Below, in pieces: positions 35,371 through 43,732 of a stretch of DNA of 64,000 nt. A program made the position numbers and the translations under genes. The notes beneath the pieces are model-generated. The model was given only the letters and a program-made list of their open reading frames with translations, was not told where the DNA came from and did no database searches. The DNA lies in contig NZ_QKVK01000001.1 in NCBI RefSeq assembly GCF_003234965.1, positions 248,001-312,000 on the forward strand. The letters run 5' to 3'. Within the stretch, counting starts at the first letter, position 1; the number at the start of each line of letters is the position of its first letter. This stretch comes from Aestuariivirga litoralis. Lineage in GTDB: Bacteria > Pseudomonadota > Alphaproteobacteria > Rhizobiales > Aestuariivirgaceae.

Positions 35371-36651
35371 CTATACGTCGGCCTTGGCCTGCGTGGTCAA
35401 TGTGGATGCCTCATCGCGCATCACGTGCAGAAGCACCAGCGCCGCCCCCGCGGCGAGCAGCGCCAGGATCACCAGCAGCGCTGCCCTTTCGCCCTGGAGC
35501 GTGCTGATCAGCGCGAAGAGGGCGGGCCCCAGGGCGGCCGCGAGGCGGCCCGCCACGGTGGCGAGCGCGAAGAAGGCCGGGGCGCTCCCGGGCGGAACGC
35601 CCTCCGCCAGGAAGCCGCGCAGGGCGGAGGCCGTGGCCCCCACGCAGCAGCCGATGACGGCCACCGTCGCCACTGGCATCCAGCTGCCCGAGCCGAAGGC
35701 CATCAGCAGCAGGACGAACCCCCAGGCCGCCAGCAGGATGGCCATGGGCACGCTGCGCGACCAGTTGGTCATCAGCAGGTTCCAGCCGATGGTGGAGGGC
35801 ACCGAGATCACATGTACCAGCAGCAGAAGCCACAGGAGGTCCGGCAGCGTCTGGCCGAAGCGCGAGGCGAGGATGGGCGCGGTGAAGGTGATGACCACCG
35901 AAATCGCCAGATGCACCAGCATGGTACCGCCCAGCAGCACAAAGAGCCCGCGGTGCTGCCGCCACTGGCCGACGACGGCGATGACACCGGACAGGCGGGG
36001 CCCGCCCACGCCCTCGCCCAGCGCCGCGAAGCCCGCCCGCCGCATCAGCGTCAGCGCGATCACGAAAAAGGCGGCGCTGAGGATGGCCAGCACGGCGAAG
36101 CAGTCCTCGAGAAGCGCAGGCGACTGGGGCTGGCCCCGCACCAGCAGCAGCAGTATGGCGATGGCCAACACGCCCCCCAGATAGCCCACGGCCCAGCCGA
36201 AACCGGAGAGCCTCTGGCGCAGGGCCTGCGGCAGCAGGTCCGGCAGGAAGGATTCGTAGATGCTGGTGGCCGCGAAATAGAAGCTCTGCGCCGCGACATA
36301 GGCGACGGCGGCGGCCGCCAGCGTGGAACTCACCGGCCAGGCCAGCGCGGCGATGGACAGCACGAGGCCTGCCGTGGCGGCGTTGAGCAGCTTCAGGCGT
36401 GGCATGCGCGCCGAGAGCGCCGCGGCGGCCAGCGCCGCAACACTGCTCGCCAGGATGGCAAGGGCCGCCAGAATACCCCAGGCGGCGGTGGGATTGGCCA
36501 AATCCGCCATGCGTTGCTGGAAATAGAGCGGCAGCAACACCGCCGGGGCGACACCGAAATAGATCGAACTGGCCACGTCATAGCCAGCCCAGGTGAGGGT
36601 GCGCCGGTCAAGCCAGCCCGCACCAGCCGATCCGCCAGGCTTTCCTGCCAT
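35371..36651 (-). CDS. MFS transporter, UMF1/Atg22-like
   Basis: 426 residues with 12 predicted helices. It opens TWAGYDVASSIYFGVAPAVLLPLYF, as in the UMF1 group where WAxYDxANSxY is the hallmark. SFYFAATSIYESFLPDLLPQALRQRLSGFGWAVGYLGG is the conserved loop between helices 4 and 5. Fungal relatives export amino acids from vacuoles; bacterial members are uncharacterised. It lies alone on the minus strand. Confidence 0.8.
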   Translation of the reverse strand: MAGKPGGSAGAGWLDRRTLTWAGYDVASSIYFGVAPAVLLPLYFQQRMADLANPTAAWGILAALAILASSVAALAAAALSARMPRLKLLNAATAGLVLSIAALAWPVSSTLAAAAVAYVAAQSFYFAATSIYESFLPDLLPQALRQRLSGFGWAVGYLGGVLAIAILLLLVRGQPQSPALLEDCFAVLAILSAAFFVIALTLMRRAGFAALGEGVGGPRLSGVIAVVGQWRQHRGLFVLLGGTMLVHLAISVVITFTAPILASRFGQTLPDLLWLLLLVHVISVPSTIGWNLLMTNWSRSVPMAILLAAWGFVLLLMAFGSGSWMPVATVAVIGCCVGATASALRGFLAEGVPPGSAPAFFALATVAGRLAAALGPALFALISTLQGERAALLVILALLAAGAALVLLHVMRDEASTLTTQAKADV

Positions 36652-36890
36652 GTGAGCCTCGTTTCCCCGCCCCGAATTTCACATGAATTGTATCGCATGA
36701 GGCATTTCGGCGGCCTGCCTGCCACTATGCTGCCGCCAACACCCGTCAGGGGGTTGTAACAACCCGCAACACGCTGCGGAAGAGGTTTCTTGGCAGGCCT
36801 CCGCAGTTCGCAACTTGAACACGTGAATACGTTTGTCCTAGGGTCATTGGGTCCCGGGGCCGACGGCCCTCGAAACGAATGGGAGACGAC

Positions 36891-38465
36891 ATGCACAAGA
36901 CCTTCCTGAAGCGCCTGCTGACCGGGCCGCTTCTGCTCTCGGCCGCCGCGGTGATCGCACTGGGGACGGCGTCCGCCCCCCTCCGCGCCCAGACGGACCC
37001 CGTGCCCGAGGCCGCCCAGGCCGAGGTCGCCGAGGCGCCGCTGCCGCTGTCGCCCGAGGAACTCGACATCCTCGTCGCCCGCATCGCACTCTACCCGGAT
37101 GAGCTGGTGGCGCTGATCTCGGCCGCCTCGCTCTACCCCCTGCAGATCGTCGAGGCCGAGCGCTTCCTCGAGGATTCGAAGACCCGGAAGGACCTGAAGC
37201 CCAAGGCCAGCTGGGACGGCAGCGTCATCTCGCTGCTGAACTATCCCGAGCTCGTCAAGATGATGGCCGACGACCTCGACTGGACGCAGCTTTTCGGCCA
37301 GTCGATCGTCAACCAGCAGGAAGACGTTCTCAACGCCATCCAGCAGCTGCGCGAGCAGGCGGTGGCCAACGGCGTGATCAAGACCAACGACAAGGTCAAG
37401 GTGACGGAGGAGACCGACAGCAACACCGGCCGCCAGAACATCATCATCGAACCGGCCAGCTCCGAGGTCATCTACGTGCCGCAGTACCAGCCCGAGATGC
37501 TCTACGAGCCGGGCTACGCCTACCAGCCGGTCTCCTATTACCCGCAGCCCTACCCCTATTACTGGAACCCGGCGGCCACCTTCTTCGCCGGCGCGGTGAC
37601 CGGCGCCATCTGGACCGCGGCGGTCGACTGGGACAACGGCTTCTGGGGCTGGAACTGGAACAACAACCACCACCACGGCAACTGGGGCAACGACGTCAAC
37701 ATCAACTGCAACCGCTGCATCATCGGCAGCGACTTCAACGGCAACATCAACATCAATGACGTCGACTGGCGCAAGGTCGACCGCTCGAAGATCAAGTTCG
37801 ACAACAACCAGTTCAACAAGATCAGCAACACCAACATCCGCAACGAGTTCAAGAAGAACGACCTCACCAACATCAGCGGCAACAACAAGCTGGGCAACAA
37901 CAGGCCGGGCAACAAGGGCAACCTGCAGCGTCCCGCCACGCTGCCCGCCACGGGCGGCATGCAGACCAAGGACATCCGCAAGAGCACGCTCGAGGGCCTG
38001 AACAAGAAGCCCACCGCGGGCTTCAAGCCGACCGACAAGATGGCCCGCCCCGGCAACGGCAATGGCGGCAACCTGGGCAATGCCGGCAACGCCGGAAACC
38101 TCGGCAATGGCGGCAACCTGAAGCCCGGCAATGGCGGGGGCAACCTCGGCGACGTGGCGCGGCCCGACAAGATGGCAAAGCCCAATCTCGACCGGCCGGT
38201 TGGCAAGCCGCGCCCGGCGGCCACGCCGGATACACGGCCCAAGACCCCTTCGCCCATGGGCGAGGTGAAGCGCGGTCGTGACGCCAAGGCGCAGGGCAAC
38301 CGCGGCAACAAGTCGATGGGCGGTGGCGGCATCAACCGACCTGACTTCAACCCCGGCGGTGGCGGAGGTGGCGGCAAGAAGATGGGCGGCGGCGGCGGCG
38401 GCAAGAAGTTCATTCCGCCCAAGGGCAAGGGCGGCGGCGGCGGTGGCCGCGGACGGCGGCGCTGA
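36891..38465 (+). CDS. DUF3300 exported protein with Asn/Gly-rich tail
   Basis: 524 residues from ATG 36891 (GGGAG upstream; ATG 36879 would destroy the spacing). The signal peptide ends near APLRAQ. The DUF3300 domain (about 45-255) has ELDILVARIALYPDELVALI, SLYPLQIVEAERFL and VIYVPQYQPEMLYEPG. After about residue 255 the composition changes to Asn-rich, then to Gly-rich repeats (NGNGGNLGNAGNAGN) and a Gly/Lys/Arg-rich C terminus that could bind nucleic acid or polysaccharide. The DUF2950 gene follows after 25 bp, a recurrent pairing. Function unknown. Confidence 0.85.
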   Translation: MHKTFLKRLLTGPLLLSAAAVIALGTASAPLRAQTDPVPEAAQAEVAEAPLPLSPEELDILVARIALYPDELVALISAASLYPLQIVEAERFLEDSKTRKDLKPKASWDGSVISLLNYPELVKMMADDLDWTQLFGQSIVNQQEDVLNAIQQLREQAVANGVIKTNDKVKVTEETDSNTGRQNIIIEPASSEVIYVPQYQPEMLYEPGYAYQPVSYYPQPYPYYWNPAATFFAGAVTGAIWTAAVDWDNGFWGWNWNNNHHHGNWGNDVNINCNRCIIGSDFNGNININDVDWRKVDRSKIKFDNNQFNKISNTNIRNEFKKNDLTNISGNNKLGNNRPGNKGNLQRPATLPATGGMQTKDIRKSTLEGLNKKPTAGFKPTDKMARPGNGNGGNLGNAGNAGNLGNGGNLKPGNGGGNLGDVARPDKMAKPNLDRPVGKPRPAATPDTRPKTPSPMGEVKRGRDAKAQGNRGNKSMGGGGINRPDFNPGGGGGGGKKMGGGGGGKKFIPPKGKGGGGGGRGRRR

Positions 38466-38490
38466 GCAACCAGGCAGAAAGGACAGGATC

Positions 38491-39432
38491 ATGATTTCGA
38501 GAACCCTCGTTTCCACACTTCTGCTTGGCGCCGCGCTGGTCTTCGGCCCGCTGGCCGCAGCAACGCCCGCACTGGCCATCAGCGATGAGCTGCAGGCCTA
38601 TGTCGGCCCCGAGCCTACCTTGTTCGACACGCCGGAAGCGGCCATCGCTGCCTTCAAGGACGTGATGGCCAAGGGCGACATCACCGCCATTTCGACGCTT
38701 CTCGGCCTCGATGCCACGAAGGTGGAGAAGGCCGATGGCATCGCCGACTCGGTGAAGGACATCCAGGAAGCCGCCGCCGAAGGAATCTCGGTCGAGGAGG
38801 AAGAGGACCAGCGCGTGCTCGACCTCGGCAAGGAGCTCTGGCCCTTCCCCTTCCCCATCGTGAAGGGTGAGGACGGGAAGTGGGCCTTCGACACCGTGGC
38901 CGGGCTGGAGGAGATCGTCATCCGCCGCATCGGCGAGAACGAGCTTCATGCCATCGACACCATGCGCCTCTATGTCCAGGCGCAGCAGGACTACGCGACG
39001 GAGGACCGCGACGCTGACGGCGTGCTCGAATTCGCACAGAAGCTGATCAGCGGCGAAGGCCTCACCGACGGCCTCTACTGGCCCGCAGAGCAAGGCGACG
39101 GCGAGAGCCCGGTTGGCCCCAGCATCGACATGGCCGCCCTCGACAAGGCGAAGGCCGGCGACGGTTACTTCGGCTACAAGTTCCGCATCATGAAGCGGCA
39201 GGGCGACAACGTTGCGGGCGGTGCCCACGACTATGTGGTCAACGGCAACATGATCAACGGCTTCGCGCTCATCGCCTGGCCAGCCGTCTATGGCGAAACC
39301 GGCGTCTCGACCTTCGTCGTGAACCAGGCCGGCGTCGTCTACGAGCGCGACTTCGGGCCGGACACGGCCAACATCGTGCCGAAGATCCTGACCTTCAACC
39401 CCAGCGACAAGTGGGACTTGGTGGAAGACTGA
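38491..39432 (+). CDS. DUF2950 exported protein
   Basis: 313 residues from ATG 38491. The signal peptide is RTLVSTLLLGAALVFGPLAAATPALA. The DUF2950 domain includes FDTPEAAIAAFKDVMAKGD, WAFDTVAGLEEIVIRRIGENELHAIDTMRLYV, DGYFGYKFRIMKRQGDNVAGGAHDY and GFALIAWPAVYGETGVSTF. Usual length for the family. Cotranscribed with DUF3300 and closed by a strong terminator, so the two make a two-gene exported unit. Role unknown; such pairs are often near envelope genes. Confidence 0.85.
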   Translation: MISRTLVSTLLLGAALVFGPLAAATPALAISDELQAYVGPEPTLFDTPEAAIAAFKDVMAKGDITAISTLLGLDATKVEKADGIADSVKDIQEAAAEGISVEEEEDQRVLDLGKELWPFPFPIVKGEDGKWAFDTVAGLEEIVIRRIGENELHAIDTMRLYVQAQQDYATEDRDADGVLEFAQKLISGEGLTDGLYWPAEQGDGESPVGPSIDMAALDKAKAGDGYFGYKFRIMKRQGDNVAGGAHDYVVNGNMINGFALIAWPAVYGETGVSTFVVNQAGVVYERDFGPDTANIVPKILTFNPSDKWDLVED

Positions 39433-39463
39433 TCGGGCCTCGCACCGGACGATCCAGACCGAA

Positions 39464-39497
39464 GCGCCCGGCGGGGAACCCCGCCGGGCGCTTTTGC
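39464..39497 (+). terminator. Rho-independent terminator after DUF2950 gene
   Basis: A perfect 13-bp stem GCGCCCGGCGGGG / CCCCGCCGGGCGC (39464-39476, 39479-39491), extended by AA/TT, a two-base AA loop, then TTTT. Confidence 0.92.
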
Positions 39498-39622
39498 TTT
39501 GCATGAACAGCTGTTCAGCTTTGCTGCCGCGTCACCTGCCGAGCCGTGAAAATCCAGCATTCGCCGGAACTTCCCGCGCGCTTGCGGAATTCAGCCTGCG
39601 GAAATCCTACGGAGGTGAAACC

Positions 39623-39985
39623 ATGTTGAAGTCACTCTTGATCGCCGGCAGCGTGGCCATCAGCGCCCTTGCGATGGCCAGTGGAGCGGATGCCAGGGCC
39701 CGTGTGGGAATTTACTTCGGCGTCCCGTTCTACGATTACCAGGTGGGCCCGGGCTGGCGCTATTACGACGGCTACGGCTGGTACGATTACGGGCGCTACG
39801 GAACCTTCCGCAAGCGCGGCATGAGCTGCGGCGAGGCGCGCCGCCTCGTCGACCGCTCGGGCTATGACCGCGTGCGCACCGTCGAATGCAGCGGCCGCAC
39901 CTACACTTTCCGCGCCCTCAACCGGAAGGGACGGCTGGTGACGGTCTACGTCAATTCGCGCACCGGCGGGCTGTGGCGCGGCTAA
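39623..39985 (+). CDS. Small secreted Tyr-rich protein
   Basis: 120 residues from ATG 39623, which has a near-perfect GGAGGTGA. The signal peptide is LKSLLIAGSVAISALAMASGADA. The mature part has a Tyr/Gly-rich stretch (GWRYYDGYGWYDYGRYG), then MSCGEARRLVDRSGYDRVRTVECSGRTYTFRALNRKGR, with two cysteines likely to pair. It resembles short periplasmic proteins common in Rhizobiales (PepSY-like or BA14k-like by style). No firm family assignment. Confidence 0.75.
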   Translation: MLKSLLIAGSVAISALAMASGADARARVGIYFGVPFYDYQVGPGWRYYDGYGWYDYGRYGTFRKRGMSCGEARRLVDRSGYDRVRTVECSGRTYTFRALNRKGRLVTVYVNSRTGGLWRG

Positions 39986-40021
39986 GGAACCGCCGCACCA
40001 GCCAAGCCTTGAACCCGCCCC

Positions 40022-40048
40022 GGGGCCGGTCTTCGGACCGGCCCCTTT
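40022..40048 (+). terminator. Rho-independent terminator with TTCG tetraloop
   Basis: Stem GGGGCCGGTC / GACCGGCCCC (40022-40031, 40036-40045), loop TTCG, then TTT. Confidence 0.88.
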
Positions 40049-40227
40049 CGTGACGTCGCACAATCCGGACGTGCAGAGGGGTGGCCTGGTTCCAGCTTCG
40101 TCAACCATGAGGAAAGCTTGAGACTTGAGAGAAGGTTGAGGCAGATCAAGGATCACCCCCCGCCGTTGCCGTAGATGTACTTATAGGGAGCTTTAGATAA
40201 CAGAGTTCTGATTAGTGGAGACGGCAC

Positions 40228-40425
40228 ATGTTGGACCTTCTTACCGCATTTGAGGACTTCGCCCCGGAGATGGAGGTGAAGGAGCCGTCGATCGACCGCG
40301 AGTTCATCACCGATTTCCTGCTTCCCTATTTCCACGACCTGCCGCGCGAGCAGCTTGCCGCCAAGGTGGCGGAGATCATCTCCATGGAACAGGTGCGCCA
40401 GGCCTCCGCCCTGTGGTTGCGCTGA
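40228..40425 (+). CDS. Small acidic protein, unknown function
   Basis: 65 residues, acidic at the start (AFEDFAPEMEVKEPSIDREFITDFLLPYF) and ending LAAKVAEIISMEQVRQASALWLR. TGGAGA lies before the ATG. No signal peptide or membrane helix. It has the length and composition of a genuine small helical protein. Family not recognised. Confidence 0.6.
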   Translation: MLDLLTAFEDFAPEMEVKEPSIDREFITDFLLPYFHDLPREQLAAKVAEIISMEQVRQASALWLR

Positions 40426-40810
40426 CCCCACGCGTCGGACCTTCACATTCCTGTTGCACGACGCGGCCAGTATCCCATCGTCCGCTCATGTCCCATCCCC
40501 ATCGAGCGGTTTCTAGCCCCGAACTTGCTGAGCGCCCTGCGTATCTGCGGCGCTCAGTCTTCCGGGCTCATCCGTCACCTTCCGCATGTTCGGCAATCCG
40601 GGAGCACGCGGCGTCCGGGCAATTTTCAGCTTGCTGACGAATTCCCTTGCAATGGTGGAAGTCGCCACCTATATCGGGATCATCGAATTTTGGCCTGATG
40701 GCTCAGCCTCGCCTGCTTGATGCGGCGATACTTCCCCTCTCTTCCAGAACATCGGTGATCGGACCTGCAATACCGCGGGCTGGTCTTCTCTATTCTATCA
40801 AGGATCTACT
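40426..40810 (+). promoter_or_regulatory. Long upstream region of the cold-shock gene
   Basis: 385 bp without a credible ORF precede the cold-shock gene. Bacterial csp genes often carry long structured 5' leaders that control translation at low temperature. That may apply here, but I did not identify a defined promoter or fold. Confidence 0.35.
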
Positions 40811-41020
40811 GTGCAAACAGGTACTGTTAAGTGGTTCAACGCCCAGAAGGGCTTCGGCTTCATCGAACCGACCTCGGGCGGCACGGATGTGTTCGTTCAC
40901 ATCAGCGCTGTCGAGCGCGCCGGCATGACCGGCCTCAATGAAGGCCAGAAGATCTCGTTCGAGATCGTGACCGACAAGCGCAACGGCAAGTCGTCCGCAG
41001 ACCGTCTCCAGGCGGCCTGA
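40811..41020 (+). CDS. cspA: Cold-shock protein, CspA family
   Basis: 69 residues starting at GTG 40811 with AAGGA upstream. It is a complete cold-shock domain with RNP1 KGFGFIEP and RNP2 DVFVHISAV, after the usual [11 protein letters not shown] start. It binds single-stranded RNA and DNA and melts structure. The GTG start and a long leader are common for this family. A terminator and rpsU follow. Which cspA paralogue it is cannot be told. Confidence 0.95.
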   Translation: MQTGTVKWFNAQKGFGFIEPTSGGTDVFVHISAVERAGMTGLNEGQKISFEIVTDKRNGKSSADRLQAA

Positions 41021-41089
41021 TCATATCCAGAGCCTTCTATTCCCGCGAGCCACGGATGTACTGGTGGCGGGAGTGAAGGAATTCGAGGA

Positions 41090-41120
41090 GCGCCGGTGTC
41101 CGCACCGGCGCATTCTTTTT
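41090..41120 (+). terminator. Terminator between cspA and rpsU
   Basis: A perfect 9-bp stem GCGCCGGTG / CACCGGCGC (41090-41098, 41103-41111), loop TCCG, then ATTCTTTTT. It stands only 22 bp before the rpsU start, so it may act as an attenuator. Confidence 0.88.
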
Positions 41121-41142
41121 ATCGAGACACAGGAGGCAAACC

Positions 41143-41430
41143 ATGAAGATCTTCGTCAAGGACAACAACGTCGACCAGGCCCTGCGCTTCCTCAAGAAGA
41201 AGATGCAGCGCGAAGGCCTGCTGCGTGAGATGAAGGCACATACCTTCTACGAGAAGCCCTCGGAGAAACGCGTTCGCGAGAAGGCCGAGGCCGTGCGCCG
41301 CGCCCGCAAGCTGGCCCGCAAGAAGGCACAGCGCGAAGGCCTGATTCCCATGCCGAAGCCGAAGCCCCGTCCGGTTCGCCCGTCCAACCCCTTCGCCGCC
41401 TCTGCCGCCCCCAAGACACCCGCCGCCTGA
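41143..41430 (+). CDS. rpsU: Ribosomal protein bS21
   Basis: 95 residues. [33 protein letters not shown] is the bS21 core, then basic helices ([25 protein letters not shown]) and a Pro/Ala-rich alphaproteobacterial extension. AGGAGG precedes the ATG. It is placed after cspA behind a terminator, an arrangement seen in other alphaproteobacteria. bS21 affects mRNA choice at initiation, so co-control with a cold-shock protein is plausible. Confidence 0.95.
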   Translation: MKIFVKDNNVDQALRFLKKKMQREGLLREMKAHTFYEKPSEKRVREKAEAVRRARKLARKKAQREGLIPMPKPKPRPVRPSNPFAASAAPKTPAA

Positions 41431-41453
41431 GCCTGCCCCGCGGGACCCCGTGT

Positions 41454-41474
41454 CCGGAAAATTCATTTTTCCGG
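41454..41474. terminator. Hairpin after rpsU
   Basis: CCGGAAAA (41454-41461) and TTTTCCGG (41467-41474) form an 8-bp stem with a 5-nt loop. There is no T-run after the stem beyond the stem Ts, so it is a weak terminator. Confidence 0.45.
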
Positions 41475-41523
41475 GCGCGGCGACGCTGCTATTTTGGCGG
41501 CGTACCGAGCAGGAGATGTAGCG

Positions 41524-41847
41524 ATGCGGATCATGACTGCAATGCTGTTGGCCGGCGTGGCGCTTGTTGCCCAGGCCGGCGCTGCCATGGCCGATGGCAC
41601 CATCGATGTCGACAAGCTTGCCGCCCAGGCGGCCCCCGTGCTGCCGCCGGGAACACGGCTGATGGTCATTTCCAAAACAGCCCAGCCGGAGGTTCCGGGC
41701 CTCCCGCTGTCCACCAAGGACCTGAACCGCATGGGCCCCAACGCCACCACCATCCGCATCCTGCCCGCAACCGGCGAAGCAGGCGATGGCTCGGTGTCGT
41801 GGTCGGGCTATACCCGCACCGGCGTGATCTATCAGGGATCGAAGTAG
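41524..41847 (+). CDS. Small exported protein, unknown function
   Basis: 107 residues from ATG 41524 (AGGAGA upstream). The signal peptide is MTAMLLAGVALVAQAGAAMA. The mature part begins DGTIDVDKLAAQAAPVLPPGTRLMVISKT and ends YTRTGVIYQGSK; no cysteine, no known domain. It is convergent with the amidohydrolase gene, 13 bp apart. Confidence 0.65.
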   Translation: MRIMTAMLLAGVALVAQAGAAMADGTIDVDKLAAQAAPVLPPGTRLMVISKTAQPEVPGLPLSTKDLNRMGPNATTIRILPATGEAGDGSVSWSGYTRTGVIYQGSK

Positions 41848-41860
41848 TTCGCCGGACAGT

Positions 41861-43567
41861 TCATGGCCGGCGATAGACGACGAGCCCACCGACAATCGTC
41901 TGCACTGCCTTCACGTCCGCGATCTGATCGGGCGGGATGGCAAAGATATCGGCCGACAGGACCGTCATGTCCGCGAGCTTGCCCGGGCTGATGGTGCCGC
42001 GCGAGGCGCCTTCGCCGATCGACCTCGCGGGCCAGATCGTCCACATCCGCACCGCGTCCTCGACACTCACGGCCTCCTGCGGCTCGAAAACGCCCGCGTC
42101 TGATTCCCGCGTCACCACCGCCTGCATGGCCTTGAAGGGGTCGACATTGCCGAGATAGAGACCGGTCATGTCGGTGCTCGCGGCCGGTTCGAGGCCGGCC
42201 TCGATCATGGTGCGGAACCTGAAGCCGGTCTTTGCCAGATCCGCTCCCATGTTCTCCACGTCGGCCTTCACCAGCTCGGTGAGCCAGATCGGCTGGACGG
42301 AGATGGCAAGCTGATCCTTCTTCAGCGCCTGCGCCCGCATCAGCTGCGTGTCATTCATCTGAAAGACGCCGAAATGCTCGATGCGCCGCAGGATCGGCGA
42401 GGGATCTGCCTTGATCGACCGCTCATAGGCCGTGAGGCAGATGTCCATCGCGGCGTCTCCGGCGCAGTGGAGCATGGCAAGGCGGTGGCTGGCATGCGCC
42501 CGATCGACGAAGGCATCGGCCGTCTCCTGCGGGGTTACCAGCGTGCCGTGTCCGCCTGCGGGATCCGTGTCGAAGTGGCCCTGGTAGGGTTCGCTCATGA
42601 AGCCGGTGCGGCAGTCGTTTTCGCCGTCGACCCAGGCCTTGATGCCAAGGAACTTGAAGGCGTCGGGATCAGCCTGCTTCGGCATGTCGAGAATCGAGAG
42701 ATCATCCGGCAGGCCCGCACCGTCCGGCGCCGCCCAGACCGACACGCTGTAGCGGATATTAGCAGGCTTGCCCGCGGCACTCACCTGCTGCAGCACCGGC
42801 ACGGCCTTGAGTGGCGTGATGGCCAGCATGGAGGTGAAGCCGTTCTGGTTCCACAGCGCGGGGATGCCCTCGGCGTAATAGCCGGCAATCTCGCCCGGCG
42901 CCGGAGAGCCCGGAATGTCGGCGAAGCCGTCGGTGATGACGCCGGTGGGATTGCCCTCGGCATCGACCAGCACGGCGCCGCCATGCGGCAGACGCAGCGT
43001 TCCCTTCTTCACGCCGAGTGCGGCAAGGGCCTTGCTGTTGGCCACTGCCATGTGTGCGCCATTAGCGAGGATCACCGGATTGTCCGGGGCGGCGGCATCA
43101 AGCTCCGCCCGGGTCGGAATCCGCTTCTCGGCAAACTTGTTCTCCGAGGCGGAAACGCAGGCGACATAGATCCAGTCGCCCGGCTTGCTGGACGCCACGC
43201 GCGCCGACAGATTCTGCAGGGCGACCGCAACCGAGGGAATCTCCGGATAGCGCGCGTCAACCCAGTCGCTCTTCATCCACAGCGTTTCGAGCGGATGGGT
43301 ATGCGCATCGATGAGTCCGGGCACCACGCGGCGGCCGCCAAGGTCGATGACCTCCGTCGCCGGTCCCTTATAGGCGGCGATGTCGGCCTCGGTGCCAACC
43401 GCCAGGAAACGCCCGCCCGCCACCGCCACGGCCTCTGCCGCTGGCTGCGCCTGCTCAAGCGTGGTGAAATTGCCGTTCAGGAAGATGACGTCCGCAGGTT
43501 CCGCGGCCAGCCCGGGACCGGGCAGAAGCATCACGGCCAGGATGGCCAGAAAACCATGGTTTCGCAT
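41861..43567 (-). CDS. Exported YtcJ-type amidohydrolase (paralogue 1)
   Basis: 568 residues from ATG 43567 with GGAGG upstream. A Sec signal peptide (FLAILAVMLLPGPGLAAEP) is followed by the composite beta-sandwich/TIM-barrel of the Amidohydro_3 group. Metal ligands lie in DAHTHPLETLW, and later HCAGDAAMD and RIEHFG. Such enzymes hydrolyse N-acyl or imide bonds of small molecules; substrates are mostly unknown. Two relatives lie at 53902-55803 and 56045-57826. A TPP-enzyme gene follows upstream on the same strand, about 165 bp away. Confidence 0.87.
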   Translation of the reverse strand: MRNHGFLAILAVMLLPGPGLAAEPADVIFLNGNFTTLEQAQPAAEAVAVAGGRFLAVGTEADIAAYKGPATEVIDLGGRRVVPGLIDAHTHPLETLWMKSDWVDARYPEIPSVAVALQNLSARVASSKPGDWIYVACVSASENKFAEKRIPTRAELDAAAPDNPVILANGAHMAVANSKALAALGVKKGTLRLPHGGAVLVDAEGNPTGVITDGFADIPGSPAPGEIAGYYAEGIPALWNQNGFTSMLAITPLKAVPVLQQVSAAGKPANIRYSVSVWAAPDGAGLPDDLSILDMPKQADPDAFKFLGIKAWVDGENDCRTGFMSEPYQGHFDTDPAGGHGTLVTPQETADAFVDRAHASHRLAMLHCAGDAAMDICLTAYERSIKADPSPILRRIEHFGVFQMNDTQLMRAQALKKDQLAISVQPIWLTELVKADVENMGADLAKTGFRFRTMIEAGLEPAASTDMTGLYLGNVDPFKAMQAVVTRESDAGVFEPQEAVSVEDAVRMWTIWPARSIGEGASRGTISPGKLADMTVLSADIFAIPPDQIADVKAVQTIVGGLVVYRRP

Positions 43568-43732
43568 CGTGTCGCCCTCCACCGGAACTGCACCCGACGA
43601 TGCAGCCGCGGCACCACCCTAACGCGTGAGGCGACGGGTGACTTAATCTGCATCAAATCAGCCTGCAGAAGTGCATGCCCCGCGCAACCTGCGTTATGAC
43701 GAGGCGCGCACCTGCCCGGGCAGCGGGAGGAT

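Noticed and set aside
38040-38463. Repeated glycine/asparagine codons looking like a repeat array or CRISPR
   Set aside because: Units are irregular and in frame within the DUF3300 gene; there are no spacers. No CRISPR array was seen anywhere in the window.
36393-38579. Minus-strand frame of about 728 codons opposite the DUF3300 gene
   Set aside because: Val/Ala/Asp repeats that are the reverse reading of Asn/Gly codons; no start signal, no family.
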